DNA of 24,318 bases. Origin: Chloroflexota bacterium (GTDB taxonomy: Bacteria > Chloroflexota > Limnocylindria > QHBO01). This document shows positions 1-8,341 of the stretch, piece after piece (position 1 is the first letter of the stretch; each line of letters opens with the position of its first letter). The stretch lies in contig JAHFBB010000001.1 in assembly GCA_023250255.1 (NCBI GenBank), positions 1 through 24,318 of the forward strand. Direction: 5' to 3'. Under the pieces are notes generated by a model. The model made no database searches and was not told where the DNA came from. It saw only the letters and a program-made list of their open reading frames with translations. A program made the position numbers and the translations under genes.

Positions 1-647
1 GCGGCGAGATGCGCCAGTACTACCGCGGCAACCTGTTCACCAATACTCCCGACATCCTGCCCCGTTACCTGCGCCATGGGCAGCCGACCTTCGAGGCGCG
101 TGTCGTGCTGGCCGCGACCTTGTCGGGTCTGTATGGGATCTATTCGGGATACGAATCGCTCGACAACCGACGCATCGGGCGGGGCGAGGACTATCGGGAT
201 TCGGAGAAGTACGAGGTCCGCGTTCGGAACTGGACGGCTGAGCCGAACCTCATCGGGCTTATCACGGCGCTCAATCGCCTCCGGCGAGAGCATCCCGCCC
301 TCCAGCGCAGTGACACGCTGCGCTTCGAAGCCGCCGATGGGGCGAGGACCCTGTTCTACCGCAAGGCGCTGCCCGCCGGTGGCGGGGATCCGCTGGGTCC
401 CGAGCCGGCTCGCTGGGAACAGGCGGTCTGGATCGCGGTGAACACCGAGCCCACCGCTGAGGAACGGGCGGTTCTCCGGCCGGATTGGACCGCAGTCGGG
501 CTGGATCCAGCCCGCCCGTATCGGGTTACCGACCTGATCAGCGGCCGATCGCGCCTTCGCCGAGGGCGCACCATCCCGGTTGCCCTCGGACCGAAGCGGG
601 CGTTCGCCATCTTCACCCTCGCCCAGGATCTGGCCATGAAGCCATGA
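1..647 (+). CDS. glgE: Alpha-1,4-glucan:maltose-1-phosphate maltosyltransferase, C-terminal part (5' end outside window)
   Basis: GlgE transfers maltosyl units from maltose-1-phosphate onto alpha-1,4-glucans in the cytoplasm, in the trehalose-to-glycogen pathway. The reading frame is open from base 3 and enters from the left edge, so only about 214 C-terminal residues are here. The stretch with NTPDILPRYL, then LAATLSGLYGIYSGYE and DSEKYEV, followed by LNRLRREHPAL, matches the end of the GH13_3 catalytic barrel of GlgE. The remainder (AVWIAVNTEP, GLDPARPYRVTDLISG) fits the C-terminal beta domain. The ATG at base 9 lies inside the domain and is not a start. The stop overlaps the next start by four bases (ATGA), which suggests translational coupling. 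Other GH13 members are less likely because the NTPDIL and DSEKYE motifs are typical of GlgE. Confidence 0.9.
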   Translation, partial: GEMRQYYRGNLFTNTPDILPRYLRHGQPTFEARVVLAATLSGLYGIYSGYESLDNRRIGRGEDYRDSEKYEVRVRNWTAEPNLIGLITALNRLRREHPALQRSDTLRFEAADGARTLFYRKALPAGGGDPLGPEPARWEQAVWIAVNTEPTAEERAVLRPDWTAVGLDPARPYRVTDLISGRSRLRRGRTIPVALGPKRAFAIFTLAQDLAMKP

Positions 648-1402
648 CCGCGGCCGCCACCTATCTTGGCCATGCCACGGTTCTGATCGAGATGGCCGGT
701 ATGCGCATCCTGACTGATCCGATCCTGGTCAACCGGCTTGCCTTTCTCACCCGGGTGGCCGCGCCACCGGCCGCGGCGGATTCCCGGGACATCAGCCTCG
801 TGCTCATCAGCCACCTGCACCTGGATCACCTCGAACGTCGGTCCCTGGCCCGGGTGGGAACGGAGGTGCCGGTGGTCATCGGTCGTGGCGGTGGCGATCT
901 GGTTCGTCGATGGGGCTGGACCGACGTGACCGAGGTCGTCCCCGGGGATCGGCTGCAGATCGGCGAACTGGCGCTGACCGCGACGCCCGCTGATCACGCC
1001 CACGAGCGCTCGGCATTGGGCCCGCGCGGCACGGCGGTCGGCTTTGTGCTCGAGACCGATACCGAACGCGCCTACTTTGCCGGCGACACCGACCTGTTCC
1101 CCGAGATGGCGACGCTCGCGGTCGACGGATTCGATCTGGCGCTGCTGCCGATCGCCGGCTGGGGCCCGCGACTCGGTCCCGGCCACCTCAATCCCACCCG
1201 CGCGGTCGAGGCGGCCGGCGTGCTGGGCGCCCGAATGGTCGTGCCCATTCACTGGGGCACACTGTGGCCAGCCGGTATGGCCGTGGTCTCCCGGCAACGG
1301 CTGGTCGCTCCGGCGGAGGAATTTGCCCGCCAGATGGCCGAGCATCAGCCCACCGTGCGGGCCATCATCGCGCAGCCGGGCGAGCGGATACCCTTCGCCT
1401 GA
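644..1402 (+). CDS. MBL-fold metal-dependent hydrolase (COG2220 / UlaG/NAPE-PLD-like)
   Basis: This 252-residue cytoplasmic protein has the metallo-beta-lactamase fold. The metal-binding motif HLHLDH is at residues 57-62 (His57, His59, Asp61, His62). Further ligand candidates are His in PADHAHER, Asp in FAGDTDLF and His in PIHWGT. The N-terminal TYLGHATVLIE followed by ILTDPIL is typical of the COG2220 branch, which includes L-ascorbate-6-phosphate lactonases and N-acyl-phosphatidylethanolamine phospholipase D-like enzymes. The substrate cannot be told from sequence. I chose the ATG at 644 because it overlaps the glgE stop and places the conserved GHAT motif at residues 9-12; an in-frame opening further upstream lies within glgE. 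The stop shares one base with the mreB start (TGATG), so glgE, this gene and mreB are probably co-translated. Confidence 0.88.
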   Translation: MTAAATYLGHATVLIEMAGMRILTDPILVNRLAFLTRVAAPPAAADSRDISLVLISHLHLDHLERRSLARVGTEVPVVIGRGGGDLVRRWGWTDVTEVVPGDRLQIGELALTATPADHAHERSALGPRGTAVGFVLETDTERAYFAGDTDLFPEMATLAVDGFDLALLPIAGWGPRLGPGHLNPTRAVEAAGVLGARMVVPIHWGTLWPAGMAVVSRQRLVAPAEEFARQMAEHQPTVRAIIAQPGERIPFA

Positions 1403-2457
1403 TGGGGCTGTTCGACGGGATCCTGGGAATCTTCAGCCACGATCTGGGCATCGACCTTGGCACGGCGAACACGCTGGTCACGGTGCGCAACCGGGGGATC
1501 GTGATCAGCGAGCCATCGGTCGTGGCCATCGATGCCCGGACCAAACGGGTGCTTGCGATCGGCGCCGAAGCCAAGCGAATGGTCGGTCGAACACCGGCCA
1601 ACATCATCGCCATCCGTCCCCTGCGGGACGGGGTCATCAGCGATTTCGACGTGACCGAGCAGATGATTCGCTACTTCATCCGCAAGGTCCACGATCAATA
1701 TTTCCGGATTCCGCGGCCCAGGGTGCTGGTGGGAATCCCCTCTGGCGTGACCGAGGTCGAGAAACGGGCGGTGCGCGACGCCACCATGAATGCCCAGGCG
1801 CGCTGGGCTCGACTGATCGAGGAGCCGCTGGCGGCGGCGATCGGTGCCGGACTGCCGGTGAGTGAGCCGTCGGGCTCGATGATCGTGGACATCGGCGGGG
1901 GCACCACCGAGGTGGCGGTCATCTCGCTCGGCGGGATCGTGGTCTCGCGCAGTATCCGGATTGGTGGCGACGAAATGGACACCGACATCGTCAACTTCGC
2001 GCGACGCGAGTACAACCTGCTGATGGGCGAACGGACGGCGGAGGAGATCAAGATCGCGGTCGGATCGGCGTACCCCGGGGCCAACCAGCGAACGGTGACG
2101 TTCCGTGGTCGGGACCTGCTCACCGGACTGCCGCGTAGCGTGGAGGTCGGCAGCGAGCAGATCCGCGAGGCGCTCGAGCCATCGGTCGCGGCGATCGTCG
2201 TCGCCATCAAGGACACCCTCGAGGAGACGCCTCCGGAGCTCGTTGCGGACATCATGGACCAGGGGATCGTCCTGGCCGGTGGCGGAGCCCTGCTGGCCGG
2301 ACTCGACCGGCGAGTGGCCGAGATCACCCAGATGCCGGTCCATGTCGCCGATGACCCGCTGACCTGTGTCGTCCGTGGCTGCGGCAAGGTGCTCGAGGAG
2401 CTCGACACCCTCGAGCGGGTACTCGTTACCGAACAATTCAGCCGCGCCCCACGTTGA
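1402..2457 (+). CDS. mreB: Rod-shape-determining actin homologue MreB
   Basis: MreB forms membrane-associated filaments that position the peptidoglycan elongation machinery. The 351-residue length is normal for the family. The start MGLFDGILGIF could act as the amphipathic membrane-binding helix. The phosphate-1 loop is seen as GIDLGTANT (Asp18 to Thr24). The phosphate-2 loop is VDIGGGTTEVAVIS from about residue 162. The adenosine motif is GIVLAGGGALL from about residue 288. The start overlaps the preceding stop by one base. The stop overlaps mreC by four bases (TTGA), so mreB and mreC are an operon. No mreD, rodA or pbp2 follows within the window. Confidence 0.95.
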   Translation: MGLFDGILGIFSHDLGIDLGTANTLVTVRNRGIVISEPSVVAIDARTKRVLAIGAEAKRMVGRTPANIIAIRPLRDGVISDFDVTEQMIRYFIRKVHDQYFRIPRPRVLVGIPSGVTEVEKRAVRDATMNAQARWARLIEEPLAAAIGAGLPVSEPSGSMIVDIGGGTTEVAVISLGGIVVSRSIRIGGDEMDTDIVNFARREYNLLMGERTAEEIKIAVGSAYPGANQRTVTFRGRDLLTGLPRSVEVGSEQIREALEPSVAAIVVAIKDTLEETPPELVADIMDQGIVLAGGGALLAGLDRRVAEITQMPVHVADDPLTCVVRGCGKVLEELDTLERVLVTEQFSRAPR

Positions 2458-3287
2458 CCCGCCGCACAGCCCCCTGGGGCTATCTCACAGCAGCAGCTCT
2501 GTCGCTGGGTCTACTGATGATCTCGGGCTGGTCGGTCGTGACCGATGCGCAGGCCGCCGGCGCGCGCCTGATTGCGCCGCTGCAGGAGGCGGTCCACCAG
2601 GCCAGCCTGGCGGTGACCGGGGCCCTCGAGACCGTCGGCGACATCGGCCAGTTGCGACAGGACAACGATGCGCTGCGCAACGAACTCGTGGGTGCCCAAG
2701 CTCGCATTGCGGCCCTTCGGCAGGTGGAGACGGAGAACGCCGCCCTCCGTGAATTGCTCGCCATTCGTGCAGCCCTGCCCATGGACCTGGTCGCCGCCCG
2801 CGTTGTGGCCGGCGATCCCGGGCTCGTGTCGTGGGAATTCGGCATTGCCGCGGGGACCCAGGATGGGGTGCGAGTCGGCATGCCGGTGGTCGCGTCGGCA
2901 CATGGGCCCGCTGCGCTGGTGGGAACCGTTGTCAGCGCCGACCGGCAGCGTGCCCGCATTCGCCTGTTCGTGGATCCACGCGCGCGAATCGTCGGGACCG
3001 ACCTCGAGACCGGGGCACTGGGCCTGGTCGCGGGCCAACCGGGGGGCCAGTTGGTCATGACCGATGTCGAACTGACCGATCCTGTCGCCGTTGGCGACAC
3101 CATCGTGTCGGCCGGCCAGGTCCTTGATTCGGCGGCCAGCGCCTATCCGCGCGGCGTCCTGATCGGTACGGTGACCGCTGTCGAACCCGATTCGAACGGC
3201 CTGACGCAGACGATCTTCGTCCGACCGGCGGTCGATCCGCGGCAGATTTCGTGGGTGCTGGTGGTCACCGGCTTCGCGGTCGACTGA
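2454..3287 (+). CDS. mreC: Rod-shape-determining protein MreC
   Basis: MreC is a bitopic scaffold that links MreB to the extracytoplasmic elongation enzymes. This 277-residue protein has a short basic N-terminus, a membrane segment at about residues 8-27 (rich in Ala, Leu and Gly), a coiled coil at about residues 65-105 (RQDNDALRNEL and RQVETENAALREL), and then the paired beta-barrel domain. That domain contains VVAGDPGLVSWEFGIAAG and GMPVVA. Translation starts at TTG 2454, inside the mreB stop. The gene order departs from the common mreB-mreC-mreD arrangement, because an RNA-processing gene follows directly. The stop codon lies within the probable -35 element of the rph promoter. Confidence 0.93.
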   Translation: MTRRTAPWGYLTAAALSLGLLMISGWSVVTDAQAAGARLIAPLQEAVHQASLAVTGALETVGDIGQLRQDNDALRNELVGAQARIAALRQVETENAALRELLAIRAALPMDLVAARVVAGDPGLVSWEFGIAAGTQDGVRVGMPVVASAHGPAALVGTVVSADRQRARIRLFVDPRARIVGTDLETGALGLVAGQPGGQLVMTDVELTDPVAVGDTIVSAGQVLDSAASAYPRGVLIGTVTAVEPDSNGLTQTIFVRPAVDPRQISWVLVVTGFAVD

Positions 3288-3311
3288 CCGATCCCGCTGC
3301 CGCACTAGAAT
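3284..3311 (+). promoter_or_regulatory. Promoter for rph, apparently leaderless
   Basis: A CTGACC box (3284-3289) is separated by 16 bases from TAGAAT (3306-3311). The ATG of rph begins only seven bases after the -10 box, so the transcript would start at or next to the start codon. There is no Shine-Dalgarno sequence in this gap. The -35 element covers the mreC stop codon. The element was identified by eye only. Confidence 0.6.
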
Positions 3312-3318
3312 CGGGCGC

Positions 3319-4053
3319 ATGACAACCATTGCTCCCAGCCGTCGGGCTGACGGCCGCCAGCCGAACCAGCTGCGCCCCATCAAGCTCGTGCCCGACTACC
3401 AGAAGTTCGCCGAAGGATCGGTGCTCATTCGCGTCGGCGATACCCGTGTGCTGTGTGCCGCGACCATCGAGGACCGTGTTCCCGGCTTCCTGCGGGGCAA
3501 GGGCACGGGCTGGGTGACCGCCGAGTACGGCATGCTGCCGCGGGCCGGCACCGAGCGCAGCCAGCGCGAGGCGAGCGCCGGCCGGGTGGGCGGGCGCACG
3601 CACGAGATCCAGCGGCTCATCGGTCGGTCGCTCCGCTCGGTCATCGACCTTGGCAAACTCGGCGAGCGAACCATCACCCTCGATTGCGACGTCCTGCAGG
3701 CCGATGGCGGAACTCGGACCGCTTCAATCACCGGCGCCTGGGTCGCCCTGGCCCGCGCGCTGAACAAGTACGGCATGGGCCACCTGGTGGTCGGCCAGGT
3801 CGCGGCGGTCAGTGTCGGGATCTCGTCGGGCGCGCTGCTGCTCGATCTCGACTATTCCGAGGATTCCACCGCCGACGTTGACTTCAACGTGGTCATGACC
3901 GACGACGCGCGGTTCGTCGAGGTCCAGGGCACCGCGGAGCATCGCGCGTTCAGCCGGGAACAGATGGATGGCATGCTCGAACTGGCCGCCGCGGGCATAC
4001 GCCAATTGCACGAGGTTCAGCGCGCGGCGCTCGAGGCCCCGGCCGGGGAGTGA
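3319..4053 (+). CDS. rph: Ribonuclease PH
   Basis: RNase PH is a phosphorolytic 3'-5' exoribonuclease that trims tRNA 3' ends, forming a hexameric ring in the cytoplasm. The 244-residue length is typical. Clear family signatures are FAEGSVLIRVGDTRVLCAA, GWVTAEYGMLPRAG, RTHEIQRLIGRSLR, TLDCDVLQADGGTRTASITG and FVEVQGTAEHRAFSREQMD. The ATG at 3319 follows a -10-like TAGAAT box by seven bases. The stop overlaps the GTG start of rdgB by four bases, and this rph-rdgB pairing is common in bacteria. Confidence 0.96.
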   Translation: MTTIAPSRRADGRQPNQLRPIKLVPDYQKFAEGSVLIRVGDTRVLCAATIEDRVPGFLRGKGTGWVTAEYGMLPRAGTERSQREASAGRVGGRTHEIQRLIGRSLRSVIDLGKLGERTITLDCDVLQADGGTRTASITGAWVALARALNKYGMGHLVVGQVAAVSVGISSGALLLDLDYSEDSTADVDFNVVMTDDARFVEVQGTAEHRAFSREQMDGMLELAAAGIRQLHEVQRAALEAPAGE

Positions 4054-4637
4054 CCGACCTGCTGGTGGCGACCAACAATCCGGGCAAGATCGGGGAGTTC
4101 CGTCGGCTGCTGGCCCACCTGCCCGCCCGGGTGATCGGCCCGGTCGACATCGGCCTGGTACTCGAGGTCCCGGAGCCGCACTTCACGTACGCAGAAAACG
4201 CGACGGACAAAGCGCGGGCATTTTGCGCGGCGAGCGGTCTGCTGACCGTGGCGGACGATTCGGGGATCGAGGTCGCCGCGCTCGATAACGGACCCGGAGT
4301 CCGGAGCGCGCGGTACGGAGGTGCCGAGGGTGGTGCCGCGTACGTGCTCAGCCAGCTGCCCGCTGGCGCGGATCGCAGCGCACAGATGGTCTGCTGGCTG
4401 GCCGTAGCCGTCCCGCCAGCCAGCGAGCCTCGGGTGGCGTTGTTCAGTGGAACGGTTGCCGGACGGGTGGCATCCGAGCCGAGGGGGACGGGCGGGTTCG
4501 GCTACGACCCGATCTTCGAAATGCCCGACGGGCGTACCACCGCCGAACTCGACGAGGCAGACAAGGACCGTGTTTCGCACCGGGGTCGGGCGGTCCAGGC
4601 GGCGTCCCCGTTCCTCCTCCGGATGCTGACCGGCTGA
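4050..4637 (+). CDS. rdgB: Non-canonical purine NTP pyrophosphatase (RdgB/HAM1 family)
   Basis: This enzyme hydrolyses ITP, dITP and XTP to monophosphates and so keeps deaminated purines out of nucleic acids. The 195-residue protein shows the family motifs in order: LVATNNPGKIGEF near the N-terminus, TYAENATDKARAF, VADDSGIEVAAL (substrate and metal site), GGFGYDPIFE and SHRGRA near the C-terminus. The start is GTG at 4050, overlapping the rph stop by four bases. The stop shares one base with the next gene (TGATG), so the three genes rph, rdgB and the GT2 gene form one translationally coupled unit. Confidence 0.95.
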   Translation: MTDLLVATNNPGKIGEFRRLLAHLPARVIGPVDIGLVLEVPEPHFTYAENATDKARAFCAASGLLTVADDSGIEVAALDNGPGVRSARYGGAEGGAAYVLSQLPAGADRSAQMVCWLAVAVPPASEPRVALFSGTVAGRVASEPRGTGGFGYDPIFEMPDGRTTAELDEADKDRVSHRGRAVQAASPFLLRMLTG

Positions 4638-5416
4638 TGTCCGACGCTTCTGCTCTGCCGCGGCCTGTCGGGCTGGCCGCGGGGCGTGATGTCTGGGTCG
4701 TGGTCCCGACATACAACGAGCGCGAGAACCTCGAGCGGTTGGTGACGGCGGTACTCGAGTCGCTGCCCGACGGCCGGATCCTCATCGTGGACGACGCGTC
4801 ACCCGACGGAACCGGCGAGTTGGCCGATGAGCTGGCGGCCCGGCAGGACCGGATGGCGGTGCTTCACCGAGCCGGCAAGGAGGGCCTGGGGGTTGCGTAT
4901 CGCGCAGGCTTCCGCTGGGCACTCGACCAGGCGGGGACGGCCGCGGTCGTGCAGATGGATGCTGATTTCAGCCACGATCCGGCCGATCTGTCCCGCCTGT
5001 TGGCTCCGCTCATGACAGATACCGATCTTGTTCTTGGCAGCCGCTACGTCCCCGGCGGGGGGACCGTTGGCTGGCCGCTCCGTCGCCGCCTGATCAGCAA
5101 GGGTGGGACTGCATTCGCCCGCCTTATCCTGTGGCTGCCGTTTCGCGATCTGACCGGCGGGTTCAAGGCGTGGCGAGCGGAGCTGCTGGGCAACCTTCGT
5201 CTCCGCGAATCGGCGGCTTCGGGGTATGGCTTCCAGATCGAGACCACCTGGTGGGCATACCGTCGGCGAGCGGTGATTCGCGAAGTGCCCATCGTGTTCC
5301 GCGAGCGCGAGGTCGGGATCTCGAAGATGGGTGGCGGGATCATCGCCGAGGCCTTCGTACTCGTGTTCCGCCTTCGATGGCAGGCCATTGTCAACCGGCG
5401 GCGAGGCGGTCGGTAG
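4637..5416 (+). CDS. Polyprenol-phosphate mannosyltransferase-like GT2 glycosyltransferase (DPM1/Ppm1 family)
   Basis: This 259-residue GT-A glycosyltransferase probably moves mannose (or a related sugar) from a GDP-sugar to polyprenyl phosphate at the inner face of the membrane, giving a lipid-linked donor for envelope glycosylation. The motif VVVPTYNERENL is at residues 21-32, VDDASPDGTG at 51-60, and the catalytic MDADFSHDP at 107-115 (DXD at Asp108/Asp110). A segment with DLTGGFKAWR follows, and YGFQIE plus VPIVFREREVGISKM match the DPM1 family. No C-terminal GtrA-like membrane domain is present, so it is a soluble or peripheral form like human DPM1. It starts at ATG 4637, overlapping the rdgB stop. 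Sugar specificity is inferred from the family. Confidence 0.88.
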   Translation: MSDASALPRPVGLAAGRDVWVVVPTYNERENLERLVTAVLESLPDGRILIVDDASPDGTGELADELAARQDRMAVLHRAGKEGLGVAYRAGFRWALDQAGTAAVVQMDADFSHDPADLSRLLAPLMTDTDLVLGSRYVPGGGTVGWPLRRRLISKGGTAFARLILWLPFRDLTGGFKAWRAELLGNLRLRESAASGYGFQIETTWWAYRRRAVIREVPIVFREREVGISKMGGGIIAEAFVLVFRLRWQAIVNRRRGGR

Positions 5417-5436
5417 CAGATAGGCGATGCATCGGG

Positions 5437-5442
5437 TAGCAT
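5437..5442 (+). promoter_or_regulatory. Candidate -10 box for the parvulin gene
   Basis: TAGCAT (5437-5442) fits the TANNNT pattern seen elsewhere in the window. It would give a leader of roughly 45 bases ending in an AGGAG Shine-Dalgarno sequence (5487-5491), four bases before ATG 5496. No convincing -35 element is visible, so this is a weak call. Confidence 0.35.
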
Positions 5443-5495
5443 GCGGCCGCCCGCCCGACGCTTGACCCTGGTTCACGGTGCCCCACAGGAGACAG

Positions 5496-7220
5496 ATGTC
5501 CTACCGCAGCCGCCCCGTACTCGATCGCAAGCATCGGCCTCGCTGGCAAGACGAACTTCGCACCCAACGCATGCTGGTCGGTGGTTTTGCCGCGGCCATC
5601 GCGGTGGCCCTGGGCCTGTTCGGGATCGTGACCTGGAACCTGTATTACACGAACCACTTTCGGCAGGCAGCCGTGGTCGAGGGGGTCACCGTCAATCGGA
5701 ACGAGTTGTCTCGCCGAGCTTCGATCATCGGCTCCGAATTGCAGGCGACAGCCATCGACCTCAACGGTATCAGCGGCGGTGCTCGGGATCAGATCGTCCA
5801 GCAGCAGCTGCAAATCCTGTCCGAACAGTTCCAGGCCCTGACCCAGACCTCCACCAACTCGCTGGTCGATGGGATCTTCCTGACCGGCCAGGCGGACCAG
5901 TACGGGGTTACCGTGGCTCCCGAGGACCTCGACGCCGAAATCGCCGACCGCACCAACCTGGCCGCCCGGGTCAAGTTGTCGATGATTGCCATCAAGGCGG
6001 TGGCCGACGGCGCTGATGCCGGCACGACGCCGTCCGAACTCCAGTTCCAGGCCGCCAAGGACGAGGCGGACGCCCTGCTGGCTGCCCTGGAGGGAGGAGC
6101 CGACTTCGCCACCGCCGTCAGCGAGCACAGTGACGACCCGGCCACCAAGACAACCGACGGGCTGATTGGCTGGATCGAGGCAACCGACGGCCAATACGGC
6201 CTGTACTTCGAACCATCGGCCGATGCCGCCGCAGGCGATCTTGTCGGTCCGATCCTGACCGACACCGGCTATACCATCCTGCGCGTCGAGGATCGGACCG
6301 CCGCCGGTCCATTCACCCTGCTGCTGGATACCCTCCATGAGTCAGGCATCAGCGATGCGCAATACCGCGCCTACATTGCCGATGAACTCATGCGCAGGGC
6401 CTTCCGCACCTATTTCGCCGAGGACGTCATCGTCAGCCCGGCGCCGCAGCGGGAAATTGCCCAGATCGTGGTCGCCGCCGACCAGGGAGTACCGATTCCC
6501 AAGCAGCGGATTCGGCACCTGCTCGCCCAGCCCATCCCCGGTGGAGATGACCAGTCGGTTGCCACCGAGGAACAGTGGGCAGCGGCGCTGGCGAGGGCCG
6601 AGGCCTGGGTGACCGAGGTCAACGCCGACCCCGAGGGTGACTGGTTCGACCTCGCCAAGCAGAGCGATGACCCCGGATCGCGCAGCCGCGGCGGAGACCT
6701 CGGCTGGAGCGATCCGACCAGTTCGCCGTACGTTGCCGAATTTTCCGCGGCGGTGGCGACCCTGGGGGTCGGCGAGGTCAGCGAGCCGGTCAAGACCGCC
6801 TTCGGCTATCACGTCATCCAGATCACCGACCAGCGGACGACGGCGGCCGAGTTCGCCGATCGGCTGGTTGAGGAAGCGCGAGCCGATCCGGAGTCGTTCG
6901 GCGATATCGCCAAGGCCAACAGTGAGGACACCGGCTCGGCGTCGGATGGCGGCTATGTGGGCTGGGTCGCCCGGTACGAAGGGTCCCAGGAGCGCGAAGA
7001 TGCGGTTTTCGGCCTCGATGGCTATCTCGCCGTATCCGATCCGGTCGTCCAGGGAACCAACATCTACATCCTCCAGCTCCTCGACTGGGCCGAGCGCCGC
7101 GCGCTCGAGGAGAACCGGCTGAATACGATCCGCAACACCGGATTCTCCCGATGGCTCGACCAGATCAAGGCCGACTCGGTGATCTGGGTCGATCCGGCCT
7201 TCGTGGGCACGACTGGCTGA
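5496..7220 (+). CDS. Membrane-anchored multi-domain parvulin-type peptidyl-prolyl isomerase / foldase
   Basis: This 574-residue protein probably helps exported proteins fold outside the membrane by cis-trans isomerisation of prolyl bonds. A basic N-terminus of about 25 residues precedes one membrane segment (about residues 27-46), giving an N-in, C-out topology without a lipobox cysteine. A SurA-like N-terminal domain (about 60-165) carries the VEGVTVNRNELSRRA start typical of these proteins. Three rotamase-like units follow. The first is degenerate (about 186-268). The middle one is best conserved (about 338-447, with IRHLLA, RSRGGDLGW and TAFGYHVIQI). The third is short (about 455-532, with SFGDIAKANSED and DGGYVGWVAR). 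I chose ATG 5496 over the upstream GTG at 5478 because AGGAG lies just before it. It resembles PrsA/SurA/PpiD in role but does not match any one of them. Confidence 0.85.
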   Translation: MSYRSRPVLDRKHRPRWQDELRTQRMLVGGFAAAIAVALGLFGIVTWNLYYTNHFRQAAVVEGVTVNRNELSRRASIIGSELQATAIDLNGISGGARDQIVQQQLQILSEQFQALTQTSTNSLVDGIFLTGQADQYGVTVAPEDLDAEIADRTNLAARVKLSMIAIKAVADGADAGTTPSELQFQAAKDEADALLAALEGGADFATAVSEHSDDPATKTTDGLIGWIEATDGQYGLYFEPSADAAAGDLVGPILTDTGYTILRVEDRTAAGPFTLLLDTLHESGISDAQYRAYIADELMRRAFRTYFAEDVIVSPAPQREIAQIVVAADQGVPIPKQRIRHLLAQPIPGGDDQSVATEEQWAAALARAEAWVTEVNADPEGDWFDLAKQSDDPGSRSRGGDLGWSDPTSSPYVAEFSAAVATLGVGEVSEPVKTAFGYHVIQITDQRTTAAEFADRLVEEARADPESFGDIAKANSEDTGSASDGGYVGWVARYEGSQEREDAVFGLDGYLAVSDPVVQGTNIYILQLLDWAERRALEENRLNTIRNTGFSRWLDQIKADSVIWVDPAFVGTTG

Positions 7221-7243
7221 GCGCAGGCGCGGTTGCCCGGCCG

Positions 7244-8341
7244 GTGCGCTCGATCGATGACCTTCTGACCCGGGCGGGCGTCGATCCGGCGGTCGGAATC
7301 CAACTCATCGCCGTGAATCGGTTGGTCGCGGCACCGGTGGATCCGGGCCTGCCGTTGGTCCTGATCCAATCCGCCCCTCCCGATCTCGCAGATCCCGTGT
7401 TGCCCGGGCGCCATGCCCATCGCGGACCGGCCGCCGTGCTGGCCGCGCTGTACCCGCCCAGCCACGGGCTCCGAAACCTTGCCGGAGGCTCGGATCTGAC
7501 CGTCGGCACCATCGACGATGACGCCCTGGCAGCCGCAGACTGGCTGCTGGAGGCGCTGCCGCTCGAGGACAACCTCGGTTCCCCGCACGGAATGGCAGCC
7601 ATCAGCGCTCGCCTGCGCGCACCCGACGACGGGTGTCCGTGGGACCTCCGCCAGGACCACCGATCGTTGCGCCGGTACCTCCTCGAGGAGGCCTACGAGA
7701 CCGTTGACGCCATCGAACGCGGGACGCCCGCTGACCTGGCCGAGGAGCTCGGCGACCTGTTCCTGCAGGTCATCCTCCATGCCCAGATGGCTGCCGAGGC
7801 CGGTGAGTTTGACCTGACCGATGTCTATCGCGGACTCGGGACCAAGATCGTCGGTCGGCACCCCCACGTGTTCGGTGATGTGACGGTCAGTGGCGTGGAC
7901 GAGGTGCTTGCCAATTGGGAGACCCTGAAGGTCGCCGAACGGACCGATGCGGGTCTGCCCCCTGGCTCGTTCGCCGATGTCGCGCGCGCCCTGCCGGCGC
8001 TGGCCGCCAGCCGGGAGATCCAGGAACGAGCGTCCGCGCTCGGCTGGGACTGGACCGCGGTCGAGGGCGTGTGGGACAAGGTTGCCGAGGAAATGACCGA
8101 ATTTCGCGAGGCGTATGGGCCGGAGGCCACACTCCACGAGATGGGCGACGTCCTGTTTGCCCTGGTCAACCTGGGCCGCTGGCTCGGCCTCGATCCCGAG
8201 GAGGCGCTCCGCGAGGCGAACCATCGCTGGGTCGCTCGCTACCGGGCCGTCGAGGCACTCGCCGCCGAACGCGGACTCCATTTGGCCGCGCTCGACGAGG
8301 ACGCTCGCGATGCGCTCTGGGACGAGGTGAAGCGACACTGA
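7244..8341 (+). CDS. mazG: MazG nucleoside triphosphate pyrophosphohydrolase with a truncated N-terminal methylase-like segment
   Basis: MazG hydrolyses (d)NTPs to monophosphates and pyrophosphate as a sanitising enzyme in the cytoplasm. The motif DDGCPWDLRQDHRSLRRYL begins at residue 128, followed by EEAYE (Glu148, Glu149, Glu152) and EELGDLFLQV, which together form the metal site of the first MazG domain. A second domain is seen in EEMTEFREAYG and HEMGDVLFALVNLGRWLG. The first 110 or so residues are not MazG. They resemble the last half of the tetrapyrrole methylase domain found in YabN-type fusions (GIQLIAVNRL, then ALYPPSHGL). The methylase N-terminal half is missing because the preceding gene ends at 7220. 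I chose GTG 7244 as the start. A CTG overlapping the upstream stop (7217) is possible, so the start is uncertain. Confidence 0.85.
   Translation: MRSIDDLLTRAGVDPAVGIQLIAVNRLVAAPVDPGLPLVLIQSAPPDLADPVLPGRHAHRGPAAVLAALYPPSHGLRNLAGGSDLTVGTIDDDALAAADWLLEALPLEDNLGSPHGMAAISARLRAPDDGCPWDLRQDHRSLRRYLLEEAYETVDAIERGTPADLAEELGDLFLQVILHAQMAAEAGEFDLTDVYRGLGTKIVGRHPHVFGDVTVSGVDEVLANWETLKVAERTDAGLPPGSFADVARALPALAASREIQERASALGWDWTAVEGVWDKVAEEMTEFREAYGPEATLHEMGDVLFALVNLGRWLGLDPEEALREANHRWVARYRAVEALAAERGLHLAALDEDARDALWDEVKRH

Noticed and set aside
356..1345. Minus-strand open frame of 329 codons opposite glgE and the MBL gene
   Set aside because: The composition is that of a shadow frame, and it lies fully antisense to two clear genes with conserved motifs.
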